A stretch of 64,000 nucleotides of DNA, taken from NCBI RefSeq assembly GCF_004514475.2, contig NZ_MYFO02000003.1, positions 248,001 to 312,000 on the forward strand. The letters run 5' to 3'. Made by a program: the position numbers and the translations under genes. This document shows positions 53,114 through 62,123 of this stretch, piece after piece. Each line of letters begins with the position of its first letter. The stretch's first letter is position 1. Under the pieces are notes generated by a model. That model saw only the letters and a list, made by a program, of their open reading frames with translations, was not told the origin of the DNA and did not search any database. The stretch comes from Paenibacillus athensensis (GTDB lineage: Bacteria; Bacillota; Bacilli; Paenibacillales; NBRC-103111).

Positions 53114-54286
53114 ATGATTGTGCGCTTGGGGTACGTTGCGATGTCTATGGAGGTGAAGAACGCTTCGCCGTCCAAAACGATGACCGCTACCGCGTTCGGC
53201 AAGCTGGGCGACCGGGAAGCGGCCATTCGCAAGCTGGAACGCATTGCCGCCGAAAATTTGCACAACACGCTGCGGCTGCTGCGCCATAACCGGGCTCACG
53301 ACATCCATGTGTATCGCTTTTCGTCGAAGCTGATTCCGCTGATCGGACACGAGCTGCTCGAAGGCTGGGACCCGTTTCCCGCGTTGCGGGAAGGATTTGC
53401 CGAAATCGGGCAGTATGTGCGGCAGCATCATATGCGCGTGAGCTTTCACCCCGATCATTTCACGGTGTTGAGCACGCCGCGTCTGGAGGTGCTGGGCAAG
53501 TCGATTGCCGATCTGGAGCGGCATGTGGCGATGCTGGAGGCGATGGGGCTGGGCACGGAGGCCATGTGCAACATTCACGTTGGCGGCACGTACGGCGATA
53601 AGGCGAAGGCTGGCGAACGGTTCGTGAAAAATTTCGGCAAGCTCCGCCCCGAGGTGCGGCGCCGCATGACGCTGGAGAACGACGACAAGACGTTCACGGC
53701 GCTGGAGACGCTGGAGCTGGCCGAGCGTGTGCGCGCTCCGCTGGTGCTCGATATTCACCATCATGAGGTGAATCCGGGAAGCGAAAGCGCCGCCGAGCTG
53801 TGGCCGCGCATTCAAGCGACGTGGGCCGGGCGCGGCGGGGCCGTCGAAGCGGCCGGAGCCGATCGGGGGGACGCCGGAGGGCGGCCGGAGACGGCGGAGC
53901 GCGCTGCGGCCAGCGGTGCGTTCGCCGAGGCTGAGGCGGGAGCGGGAGCGGCTAGGGGCGCTGTGGCTGTAGCCGCGCCACCGCGGAGCGGTGAAGCTCA
54001 GCCGGCAGAGGACGTTGCCGGGCTGCCGCGCGGCTCAGGCGGGCTGCCGCCGAAAATCCACGTCTCCAGCCCGAAAAGCGAAAAAGACCCGCGCAGTCAC
54101 GCGGATTATGTCGAAGCCGGGCCGCTGCTTGCTTTTCTGCGGGAGATTGCGCCGTCAACGCCGCGGCTCGACGTGATGATTGAAGCTAAAATGAAGGACG
54201 GCGCGCTAGCGCGGCTCATGGACGATTTACGGCAGCAGGCAGACGTCACGCCCCTTGATCAAGCCAGCTTTGAGCTCAAAGCTTGA
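53114..54286 (+). CDS. uvsE: UV DNA damage endonuclease UvsE with low-complexity insert
   Basis: 390 aa. MIVRLGYVAMSMEVKNASPS, RHNRAHDIHVYRFSSKLIPL, MRVSFHPDHFTVLST, NIHVGGTYGDKAKAGERFVK, LENDDKTFTALE and DIHHHEVNPG are the TIM-barrel metal and substrate motifs. The enzyme nicks DNA 5' to UV lesions. Between residues about 237 and 309 lies an Ala/Gly/Arg/Glu-rich, GC-extreme insert, absent from usual UvsE of about 300 aa; the C-terminal strand KIHVSSPKSEKDPRSHADYV then resumes. ATG 53114 preferred; a TTG one codon earlier is possible. Confidence 0.92.
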   Translation: MIVRLGYVAMSMEVKNASPSKTMTATAFGKLGDREAAIRKLERIAAENLHNTLRLLRHNRAHDIHVYRFSSKLIPLIGHELLEGWDPFPALREGFAEIGQYVRQHHMRVSFHPDHFTVLSTPRLEVLGKSIADLERHVAMLEAMGLGTEAMCNIHVGGTYGDKAKAGERFVKNFGKLRPEVRRRMTLENDDKTFTALETLELAERVRAPLVLDIHHHEVNPGSESAAELWPRIQATWAGRGGAVEAAGADRGDAGGRPETAERAAASGAFAEAEAGAGAARGAVAVAAPPRSGEAQPAEDVAGLPRGSGGLPPKIHVSSPKSEKDPRSHADYVEAGPLLAFLREIAPSTPRLDVMIEAKMKDGALARLMDDLRQQADVTPLDQASFELKA

Positions 54287-54309
54287 AAAGTTTGGGAAAA
54301 TGGAGTACT

Positions 54310-54337
54310 TTGAAGAGTGGGAATGTTCAAGTACAAT
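54310..54337 (+). promoter_or_regulatory. fabI promoter
   Basis: TTGAAG (54310-54315), 16-bp spacer, TACAAT (54332-54337), 28 bp before the ATG. No FapR-type palindrome is evident. Confidence 0.5.
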
Positions 54338-54365
54338 CCATAGTCGAGAGGGGCTTTCTGAAGCT

Positions 54366-55136
54366 ATGAGTCAACTGTTGCAAGGAAAAAATATAGTGGT
54401 CATGGGTGTGGCCAACGACCGCAGCATCGCTTGGGCGATTGCTCAATCGCTTGCCGCGCAAGGAGCTACGCTCGCTTTTACATACGAGAACGAACGGGTG
54501 GAAGAACGCGTCCGCAAGCTGGCCGCAACGATTCCCGGCTCGGTGATGCTCCCGTGCAACGTGACGTCGAATGAGGAAATCGATGCGTTGGCGGCAGCGC
54601 TCAAGGAGCAGTTCGGCACGCTGCACGGCCTTGTGCACAGCATCGCCTTCGCCAAGGGCGAAGAGCTCGAAGGCATGTTCGTTGACACGTCGCGCGACGG
54701 CTTTGCACTGGCGCACGACATTAGCGCGTATTCGCTCGTGGCAGCGGCGCAGCGCCTGTATCCGCTGATGACGGAAGGCGGCAGCATCGTCACGATGACT
54801 TACCTCGGCGCCGAGCGCGCGATGAAGAACTACAATGTGATGGGCGTAGCCAAAGCCGCTCTCGAAGCGAGCGTCCGCTATCTGGCCGCCGATTTGGGCC
54901 AATTCAACGTGCGCGTCAACGGCATTTCTGCCGGTCCGATCCGCACGCTGGCTGCGAAGGGCATCAAGGATTTCAACTCGATCTTGCGTCAGGTGGAAGA
55001 GAAAGCGCCGCTGCGCCGGACAACGGAAACCGCCGAGGTAGGAGACACGGCCATGTTCCTGATGAGCCAGCTGTCCAGAGGCATCACAGGCGAAATTATT
55101 TACGTAGACGGCGGTTACCACATCGTCGGCATTTAA
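54366..55136 (+). CDS. fabI: Enoyl-[acyl-carrier-protein] reductase (NADH)
   Basis: 256 aa. QGKNIVVMGVANDRSIAWAI is the FabI nucleotide site; the catalytic Tyr-x6-Lys is in YNVMGVAKAALEASVRYLA and VNGISAGPIRTLAAKGI follows. It reduces the enoyl group in each round of fatty acid elongation, and is the usual triclosan target. The ATG at 54366 starts the conserved fold; the frame opens 37 codons earlier over uvsE's end. The ribosome site is weak (GAAGC). Confidence 0.96.
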   Translation: MSQLLQGKNIVVMGVANDRSIAWAIAQSLAAQGATLAFTYENERVEERVRKLAATIPGSVMLPCNVTSNEEIDALAAALKEQFGTLHGLVHSIAFAKGEELEGMFVDTSRDGFALAHDISAYSLVAAAQRLYPLMTEGGSIVTMTYLGAERAMKNYNVMGVAKAALEASVRYLAADLGQFNVRVNGISAGPIRTLAAKGIKDFNSILRQVEEKAPLRRTTETAEVGDTAMFLMSQLSRGITGEIIYVDGGYHIVGI

Positions 55137-55166
55137 TCATTCGCGGCGATTTTAGCCGCAGCATGC

Positions 55167-55206
55167 ATTCCATCCCGTCAGTCGGCGGGGTGGAATTTTT
55201 TTTGTA
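55167..55206 (+). terminator. fabI terminator
   Basis: ATTCCATCCCG (55167-55177) pairs with CGGGGTGGAAT (55186-55196), followed by a long T run. Confidence 0.88.
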
Positions 55207-55359
55207 GTACGAATCGGAATTTTGGAATATAATGGAATTTACCACGACGGGATGAGTCTGGCGGAGAGGAAGGATGGATTTAAACAGTGGTCAATACCGG
55301 ACAAGCTAAAAAAGCTTATAAATATCGTTAAATTTCGCTGGAAAACAGGGCGGAAAATA

Positions 55360-55388
55360 TTTACTGACAAATTTCGTTATGGTATGAT
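55360..55388 (+). promoter_or_regulatory. Candidate promoter of the large surface protein gene
   Basis: TTTACT (55360-55365), 17-bp spacer, TATGAT (55383-55388), leaving a leader of about 125 nt. The 383-bp gap from 55137 holds only the fabI terminator and this. Confidence 0.5.
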
Positions 55389-55519
55389 TTGAAGTATCTA
55401 TATCTAATCCAAAAGACCTTTTTTTAGGACTATGTACCCACTAACATTTTTGCCAGAAAACGGTTTTGAGCGGTATGAGGATGGAAATCATTTTGGTTCG
55501 GAAAGGTGAAGCTGCACTT

Positions 55520-58500
55520 ATGAAAAGACGGGTCTCTTTGCTGGTCATCTTTACTCTGATTTTTCAGCTGGCCGCTGTGTTTGCGCCGGCAGCCTTTGCT
55601 ACATCGTCCGTGCAAGGACCTGTAGCGCCTTCGAGCGTTACGGCTCAGGTGTATGGAGCGGATGAAGATTCCGCGCAAATCCAGTGGAGCGGCGTGGCCG
55701 GAGCAGCCGGCTATAAGCTGTACCGTTCCAAGAGCTCTGGTTCGGGCTATGAGCTTGTGCCCGGGGGGACGGTGACGGGGGCCGTGTACGGTCTGGTCGA
55801 TCCAGCCGCACCGGGAACACTTAGCTCCGACGTCCGGTATTACTATGCCGTAGCGAGCTTTTGGCCAAACGGCCAGGAATCGGCTTTGTCCAAGAAAGTT
55901 AGCGTAGTATTCAAAAAGAATACGGCGTCCGTTCCAGGTAGCCTGCGGCTGACCAACGAGCGCAACGTCGTGTCGCTCACATGGGGCGCTGCGGCCAATG
56001 CGGTTGAATACCGCATTTACCGCGCTTCGGACAAAGATGGACCGTTCACGCAGCTGGCGGCCGGGCTGAGCGCAGATACGACTGCTTACGTCGATGCGAG
56101 CTTTGCTCAATTGGCAGTGCCTGTGAACAGCGCGTATTACTACGCAGTAACCGCCGTTAACAAATACGGCACCGAAACGGCAAGATCGGGCCTTGCCGGC
56201 ACGACGAAGAAAGCCCCTGCAACTCCGGGACTGCCCGTGGCTCAGTTGATCGGCGACACCATTCAAGTACAGTGGCCGGTGGTAGAAGGCGTTTCTAAAT
56301 TTGAGCTTACTCGCTCAGTCAAAACGAACGGTCAAATGGTTGTTGACCAGCAGTGGACGGTGGACGGCACCTCTTATTCCGACGTGCTCACGCCACAATA
56401 TTTGCCAAACGATCTGGTGTATTACTACAATGTTAAATCGGTTGACGAGGTGGGTAATGAATCCTCGGCCTCTCGTACCGTAACCGTCGTTGTACCGAAA
56501 AATATTGCCTATGCCCCCAAATCGGTCAAAGCGGTCAATATGGATGAAGTGGTAACGGTATCTTGGGCGCTTACAGCCAATGCCGTTAAATACAACGTCT
56601 ACCGCTCGATGAGCAAGGACGGCCCTTACCAGCTGATCGCCGACGGCGTACCGGCTACGCAGGACCGGATCGTTGACAACAGCTATGAAAAAGTGATCGT
56701 TTCCGCAAGAACGAATCTGTATTACGCAGTCACGGCAATCAATGCGTTCAATATCGAATCGTCCAAATCCTCGGTCCGCGTGGTGACGGTGAAGCCGCCT
56801 AAGGCGCCGGACGTATTTACCGCCCAATATCAGAATGGCACCATCGTGCTGAATTGGTCGGATGTGGAGGATGCGTCTTCCTACAAAATCTATCGCTCAA
56901 CCGATTCGAAAACCGGGTTCCAGCCGGTCAGCGGCCCGCTTTCGGCAACGACGTTTGTGCATGATTTGCAGCAGCAGGATTCCCCTTCGGATATCCGCTA
57001 CTACTATGCCATTTCCGCTACGGATCAGTTCGATAACGAATCGTCTCTGCTGAAAAAGGTCGGCGTCACGGTTCCCAAAACGATTCCGTACACGCCTTCC
57101 AAGGTAAAAGCATACAACAACGCCAATGTGATCAACCTGACCTGGGCGGCTGCCAAAAACGCAGTCTCTTACAAGGTTTATCGCTCCACCTCCAAGGATG
57201 GCACCTACGAGCTGGTACTTGATCATGTGACCGATCTTTCGTTCCAAGACACGTATTTCGCTCAATATCGCGTGCAAGCCAACACGAATATTTACTATCG
57301 GGTGACTGCGGTCAACCGTTTCGGCACCGAATCGGTCAAAAGCGGAGCCACCTACGTGACGATTCGTCCGGCTGCGGGCCCAACCGCGTTCGGGGCTCAA
57401 GAGGTTCAGGGCTCCGTGCAACTCGTCTGGTCGCCGACGTTTGGGGCAACAGGCTACAACGTCTACCGTTCCACACAGCTTCTTACAGGCTATGAGCTGC
57501 TGAACGATACGCCGCTGACTGCGGCTCAGTTCACAGACACAACTGCCGGAGATACGATCGCTCAAGACACGACGTATTACTACGCGGTTGCTTTCATCGA
57601 CAAAACCAATCACGAGTCGTTGCTTTCGCAGAAAGCGACGGCGCTTGTTCATCCGCAGCCGGTAGCTGCTCCGTCGGCCGTGTCCGCCGAAGCTGCCTCC
57701 GACCGGAGCGTGACGGTGACGTGGACCGCTGCTCCGGGCGCTGCTGCCTACAATATCTACCGCGCAGCGGGCAGCGCTGCTGCCGTGCTGGCTGGCACCA
57801 TCCAAGCCGACGATGAGCTGGTATTTACAGACAGCTCGTATGTCCAAGCGCAGCTCCCAGGCGGCGTGGAGCTCACGTATTCCGTGAGCGCGGTTAAAGC
57901 CAACGGGCTTGAGTCCGCCAAATCGGCCGCTGCCGTAGTCGTGCTGGGCGCAACCAGCCTGCTGACCAACGGCGACTTCTCGGTAGCCGGAGCAAGCGGC
58001 GTTGCCGAAGGCTGGACCGGCGATGCAACGCCTGGCGTAACCGGCGTCCAATACGCCGTTAACGACCAGCAGGGGCTCGGCAAGTCTCAGCATATTCAGG
58101 CTTCGGGTCTGTGGGACGGCGCCGGTGCGCTGGTCTATCAGAACGTAGCCGTTCAGAGCGGTCAACCGTTTTCGCTGAGCGGCCAGCTGGCCGTGCAGAG
58201 CGCAGATAAAGCGAAATTCCAGCTTTACATGGATTTTTACGATAGCCAGAATAACTGGGTAGGCTTTACGATTAAGGATTACGCAGGCGTCAGTGCGGAA
58301 TTTGGCAGCATCGGCGTTGCCGGCACTGTACCGGCGTCGGCTGTGCGGGCTAAAGTCAGTCTGGTTGCCCGCGGAACGGACGCAGGCGGCACGTTATCGG
58401 CAGATGTGGCCGGCTTGAAGCTGGTCTACCTGCCGGCTGCTGAACAAGAGGCGCCAATCGTTGTCGACAAGCTGCCTAAGGGCAATGCGCAAACTGCCGG

Positions 58501-61063
58501 CACTCGTGTCATCAGCATTGTGTTTAATGAAAATATCCTTAGAGGCCCGAACTTCGGCGGCATCAGCTACGTCGTTCAGGGGCAGGCCGTAACCCCGGCG
58601 ATTACCGTCGATCCGACGTCGATCAAGGTTCAGCCGGCTGACGTGGGCTTCCAGCCAAACGGACAGATTCAACTGGATATTCCGCAAGGCGCGTTTACTG
58701 ACTTGGCCGGCAACCTGTCGCCGCAGGTCAGCTATTCGCTGGATGCTGTAACGGCTGCATCCGAAGTAAATCTGATTACGAACGGTTCGTTTGAAAAAGC
58801 GGGCGATGTGCAAGGAACGGCAAGCGGCTGGACGAAGGTTGTTTCCCAGGGAGCAACCGACAGAACGCAGATTGTTGCGCAGCCGGTTACCTCGGGCGCT
58901 TCCGCGCAGCGCATTGCCGCTGACGGATTGCCGCAGGACGGCGTGGCGATGATCTATCAATACGTGCCGATTGAAGGCGCGCGCAAATATGCCTTGATTG
59001 GCGATTTGCAGGTGCAAGCTCTCAATCATGCCAAAATTCAACTCTATGTCGATTATTTCACCGCCGACGGTCAATGGACCGGAGGAGATGTGAAGGACAT
59101 TTCAGGCGTAACCGCAGGCTACAAGCAGGTTACTGCCGATTTGAATCCGCCGGCTGCAGCGTCCTCGGCGAAGATTCACGTCATCCTGCGGGCGACGGCA
59201 AATGGCGGTAGCGGAGAAGCTTATCTCGACAGGCTGCGACTCCTGCTGGATACGGCACTGTTGACCAACGCAGGCTTTGAAGCGGAGCTTGGTGGAGACG
59301 GAAGCATTCAGGGCTGGCAGACGGTCATTTCCCCGGATGCTACGGGCTCCGTACAGTTGGAAAGCGAGCACGTGCCTAGCATGAACGGCTTGCAGGCGCT
59401 CAAAGTATCCGGTTCGGCGATGTCCGAAGGCAGCGTTGTGATGCTGTATCAAACGATTCCGGTTGCAGGCGGACAGCGTTACGCGATGAGCGGCAACTTC
59501 CACGTTGTCGATCTGGTGAACGCCAAGGTGCAGTATTATATCGACTTTTACGATGCCTCCGGCCAGTGGGCTGGCGGAACCGTAAGCGAGATCACCGCGC
59601 CGGATGCGAACGTTCACGATTATGCACTCAAATACGATGTGTTTACGACGCCGGCCAATGCCGCTTCGGCCAAGGTCCACCTGATCTTGCGCGCGACAGG
59701 CAGCAACGGCTCCGGTCTCTACTATGCCGACGGTCTGGATATCGCGTTGTACGACGCGCAAAGTCAATTGAAGCCAGCGGTGCAAGCTGCGGTTCCGCAA
59801 AACGACAGCGCTCAGATTGCTTTGAATCAGCCTGTTGTGCTGACATTTGATAAAGCCGTAACTGCTTACGATTTCTATGACGAAATTTCAGTCAAAGCGG
59901 GCAATGCCGCTGCTGCGATTGTAAAAAGCGTTAACGGAGCGGTACTGACGATCCAGCCTGCTTCCGGTGCATGGGAGCCGGGTACGGCCTATACGGTGAC
60001 GCTGCCGTCCGGCGCTCTGCGCGACGTTGCCGGTCGCGGAACGAATGAAGCTTACGAGCTTCATTTCACAACGATGCTGGATCCGATGGGCTCGGTGCTG
60101 CTGAACGGCGATTTCGAGCAGGGAGCCGATTCGGAAGGCGTAGGCAGCGGCTGGCAGCATGTGGTTTCTCCGGGTGCTGCGGCAGAGTTTGCCGTTGTGA
60201 GCGACGAGCATACTGCAGGCAGCCTGGCGCAAAAAATCACCGCTAGCGGCCTGCCAAATGACGGCGTGGCGATGATTTATCAGCTGGCTCCGGTGAGCAG
60301 CGGCCAGAAATATAACCTGATCGGCAGCATCAATGCCGTTCAGCTGCAGGACGCCAAGATTCAACTGTACGTTGACTTCTTTAATGCCAACAACGAGTGG
60401 GTCGGAGGCAGCGTGAAGGAGCTTACTGCAACGACAAACGGTTTTGTCAATGTGCAGGATAGCTGGACGACGCCTGCGGGCGCAGCCTTCGCCAAGGTGC
60501 ATACGATTTTGCGGGCTACGGCGGAGCAGGCATCCGGCACGATCTATGTCGATGGCTTGAGTCTGAAAGCCGACACCAATCTGTTTGTGAACGGCAGCTT
60601 TGAATATGGCGCATTGGGCGCCGGTACAGCAGACGGCTGGCAGAAAGCCATAACGGAAGGCGCTGCCGACGACATTCAGGTCGTCAGCGGGCCGGTGGCC
60701 GAAGGCGGCAAAGCGCAGCAGGTAGCGGCAACGGGGCTGGCCAACGGCGGCGTGGCGATGGTTTATCAAACCGTTCCGGTTCAAGGCGGCAACGCCTATC
60801 TGCTGAAAGGCAGCTTCAACATCGCTACACTGAACGACGCCAAGGTGCAGCTATATGTTGACTTCTACACAGCCGACTATCAGTGGGTTGGCGGCAGCGT
60901 TCAGGAATTGACGCAGACGACGAATGGTTACGCACAGGTGCAGGATCAGCTATCCGCTCCGGCTAACGCGGCGCTGGCCAAGGTGCATGCGATTTTGCGG
61001 GCAAATGGCGACAACGCCGGTGGTGTTTTCTACGTCGACAATATGCAATTGCAGGCCAACTGA
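55520..61063 (+). CDS. Large secreted protein: eight FN3-like, five CBM-like and two Ig-like repeats
   Basis: 1847 aa from ATG 55520 (GAAAGGTGAAGC upstream; the frame opens earlier without a better site). The signal peptide is LLVIFTLIFQLAAVFAPAAF. Residues about 30-810: eight fibronectin-III-like repeats of about 97 aa, each with VTVSW-like and YKVYRSTSKDGTYEL-like strands. From about 813: jelly-roll modules with LLTNGDFS/LITNGSFE starts and KIQLYVDYF cores at 813, 1083, 1246, 1526 and 1686 (CBM4_9-like), interspersed with two SbsA/Big_5-like Ig domains (about 978-1080 and 1417-1525). No catalytic, SLH or LPXTG motif is seen. It probably binds glycans at the surface or in the matrix. Confidence 0.82.
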   Translation: MKRRVSLLVIFTLIFQLAAVFAPAAFATSSVQGPVAPSSVTAQVYGADEDSAQIQWSGVAGAAGYKLYRSKSSGSGYELVPGGTVTGAVYGLVDPAAPGTLSSDVRYYYAVASFWPNGQESALSKKVSVVFKKNTASVPGSLRLTNERNVVSLTWGAAANAVEYRIYRASDKDGPFTQLAAGLSADTTAYVDASFAQLAVPVNSAYYYAVTAVNKYGTETARSGLAGTTKKAPATPGLPVAQLIGDTIQVQWPVVEGVSKFELTRSVKTNGQMVVDQQWTVDGTSYSDVLTPQYLPNDLVYYYNVKSVDEVGNESSASRTVTVVVPKNIAYAPKSVKAVNMDEVVTVSWALTANAVKYNVYRSMSKDGPYQLIADGVPATQDRIVDNSYEKVIVSARTNLYYAVTAINAFNIESSKSSVRVVTVKPPKAPDVFTAQYQNGTIVLNWSDVEDASSYKIYRSTDSKTGFQPVSGPLSATTFVHDLQQQDSPSDIRYYYAISATDQFDNESSLLKKVGVTVPKTIPYTPSKVKAYNNANVINLTWAAAKNAVSYKVYRSTSKDGTYELVLDHVTDLSFQDTYFAQYRVQANTNIYYRVTAVNRFGTESVKSGATYVTIRPAAGPTAFGAQEVQGSVQLVWSPTFGATGYNVYRSTQLLTGYELLNDTPLTAAQFTDTTAGDTIAQDTTYYYAVAFIDKTNHESLLSQKATALVHPQPVAAPSAVSAEAASDRSVTVTWTAAPGAAAYNIYRAAGSAAAVLAGTIQADDELVFTDSSYVQAQLPGGVELTYSVSAVKANGLESAKSAAAVVVLGATSLLTNGDFSVAGASGVAEGWTGDATPGVTGVQYAVNDQQGLGKSQHIQASGLWDGAGALVYQNVAVQSGQPFSLSGQLAVQSADKAKFQLYMDFYDSQNNWVGFTIKDYAGVSAEFGSIGVAGTVPASAVRAKVSLVARGTDAGGTLSADVAGLKLVYLPAAEQEAPIVVDKLPKGNAQTAGTRVISIVFNENILRGPNFGGISYVVQGQAVTPAITVDPTSIKVQPADVGFQPNGQIQLDIPQGAFTDLAGNLSPQVSYSLDAVTAASEVNLITNGSFEKAGDVQGTASGWTKVVSQGATDRTQIVAQPVTSGASAQRIAADGLPQDGVAMIYQYVPIEGARKYALIGDLQVQALNHAKIQLYVDYFTADGQWTGGDVKDISGVTAGYKQVTADLNPPAAASSAKIHVILRATANGGSGEAYLDRLRLLLDTALLTNAGFEAELGGDGSIQGWQTVISPDATGSVQLESEHVPSMNGLQALKVSGSAMSEGSVVMLYQTIPVAGGQRYAMSGNFHVVDLVNAKVQYYIDFYDASGQWAGGTVSEITAPDANVHDYALKYDVFTTPANAASAKVHLILRATGSNGSGLYYADGLDIALYDAQSQLKPAVQAAVPQNDSAQIALNQPVVLTFDKAVTAYDFYDEISVKAGNAAAAIVKSVNGAVLTIQPASGAWEPGTAYTVTLPSGALRDVAGRGTNEAYELHFTTMLDPMGSVLLNGDFEQGADSEGVGSGWQHVVSPGAAAEFAVVSDEHTAGSLAQKITASGLPNDGVAMIYQLAPVSSGQKYNLIGSINAVQLQDAKIQLYVDFFNANNEWVGGSVKELTATTNGFVNVQDSWTTPAGAAFAKVHTILRATAEQASGTIYVDGLSLKADTNLFVNGSFEYGALGAGTADGWQKAITEGAADDIQVVSGPVAEGGKAQQVAATGLANGGVAMVYQTVPVQGGNAYLLKGSFNIATLNDAKVQLYVDFYTADYQWVGGSVQELTQTTNGYAQVQDQLSAPANAALAKVHAILRANGDNAGGVFYVDNMQLQAN

Positions 61064-61090
61064 TAAGGTATAATAGAGCCTTTGTTACCC

Positions 61091-61125
61091 ATAAGCTGAA
61101 GCCCCGATTCGGGGCTTCAGCTTAT
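61091..61125 (+). terminator. Hairpin (17-bp arms) after the large surface protein gene
   Basis: ATAAGCTGAAGCCCCGA and its exact inverse complement flank a single base. There is no T run on either strand, so termination is possible but not assured; an mRNA-stabilising stem is the alternative. Confidence 0.55.
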
Positions 61126-61163
61126 GATATCTAAAAATCTCCAAATCGAGAGGAGCCGGCGCC

Positions 61164-62123
61164 TTGAACAGCGAAGATAACACCTATGGCAAGCGATCGG
61201 CCAAACATGGAAGGCCCGGACGCCAGAGCAATCGGCGGATGGCTTATCGCAAGCTGCTGCTTACAATTGCTGTTTTGGTTGCGGTTTCAGTCGGCGTATA
61301 CGGCCTCGGCTCGATCAAGGGCATAACGACCGAGGAAGTCTTTTATGGCAGTCCGCTGCTGATTCGTCTGGCCGAGAAGCTGTATCCCGAAAGCTTGAGC
61401 ATTCCGTATAAAGGCAAGAGGATCGCCGACCGGGAGGTGCGTATTGAAGATCCGATGTACTCGGGGGGAACGTTAACGTATACCGAATCTCCCGATGCGC
61501 GTATTGAAGTAACCTTTGTCGGAAGCCGCATTGTCTGGAACGGGCTGCGGGGCAATTACAGCGGGCAATCCAAGGTATATCTGGACGGTCAGCTGCTGCA
61601 AACGATTGATTTATATTCGCTGGAGGCGCAGCCGCAGGCAGAGATTTTTGCCAGCGATTGGCTGACGAGCGGCTGGCATACGCTGCAGCTGCAAGCGACC
61701 GATCAAGCCAATCCGGCCTCGCTGGGCCATGTCTTGTCGCTGGACTATTTTCTCGTGACAACGTCGGACGGCGAGCAGCGTCTGGAAGACGCAGACCCGC
61801 TGGTCAAATATATTCATCCGAATCATTATTACTATTTGCAATTCCTGTTTCGCAAAACTTTGCACATGCTCATGTATTTTACGTTCACCTCATTGCTGAT
61901 GTTTGGGATCAGGGCGGCTGCCAAAGGTCGCTATTTATGGCTGGGGCCGGCTGCGCTGCTGCTGGTCGCCTGCGCTGACGAATACCATCAGGCGTTTATC
62001 CCGGGCCGCACGCCAAGCTTTGAGGATGTGTTAACAGATTCAATCGGCATTGTGCTCGCTGGCATCTTGTGGGGGCTGCTGCTTAGGAATAAAAGGCGAC
62101 ACGCTGGGGGGGATCTACCGTGA
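61164..62123 (+). CDS. VanZ-family membrane protein with extracellular insert
   Basis: 319 aa from TTG 61164 (GAGAGGAG upstream). One helix near residue 30-48 (LLLTIAVLVAVSVGVYGLGS), then about 150 residues of predicted beta-rich domain (RIEVTFVGSRIVWNGLRGNY, SGWHTLQLQATDQANPAS), and three C-terminal helices bearing the VanZ signature ADEYHQAFIPGRTPSFEDVL. The beta domain resembles a carbohydrate-binding jelly roll and sits where normal VanZ proteins have only a short loop. VanZ proteins affect glycopeptide response; function here is unknown. It overlaps the next gene by 4 bp. Confidence 0.82.
   Translation: MNSEDNTYGKRSAKHGRPGRQSNRRMAYRKLLLTIAVLVAVSVGVYGLGSIKGITTEEVFYGSPLLIRLAEKLYPESLSIPYKGKRIADREVRIEDPMYSGGTLTYTESPDARIEVTFVGSRIVWNGLRGNYSGQSKVYLDGQLLQTIDLYSLEAQPQAEIFASDWLTSGWHTLQLQATDQANPASLGHVLSLDYFLVTTSDGEQRLEDADPLVKYIHPNHYYYLQFLFRKTLHMLMYFTFTSLLMFGIRAAAKGRYLWLGPAALLLVACADEYHQAFIPGRTPSFEDVLTDSIGIVLAGILWGLLLRNKRRHAGGDLP

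Noticed and set aside
54286-54366. FapR-type operator upstream of fabI
   Set aside because: GGAGTACTTTGAAG resembles only one half of the FapR palindrome; the second half is not there.
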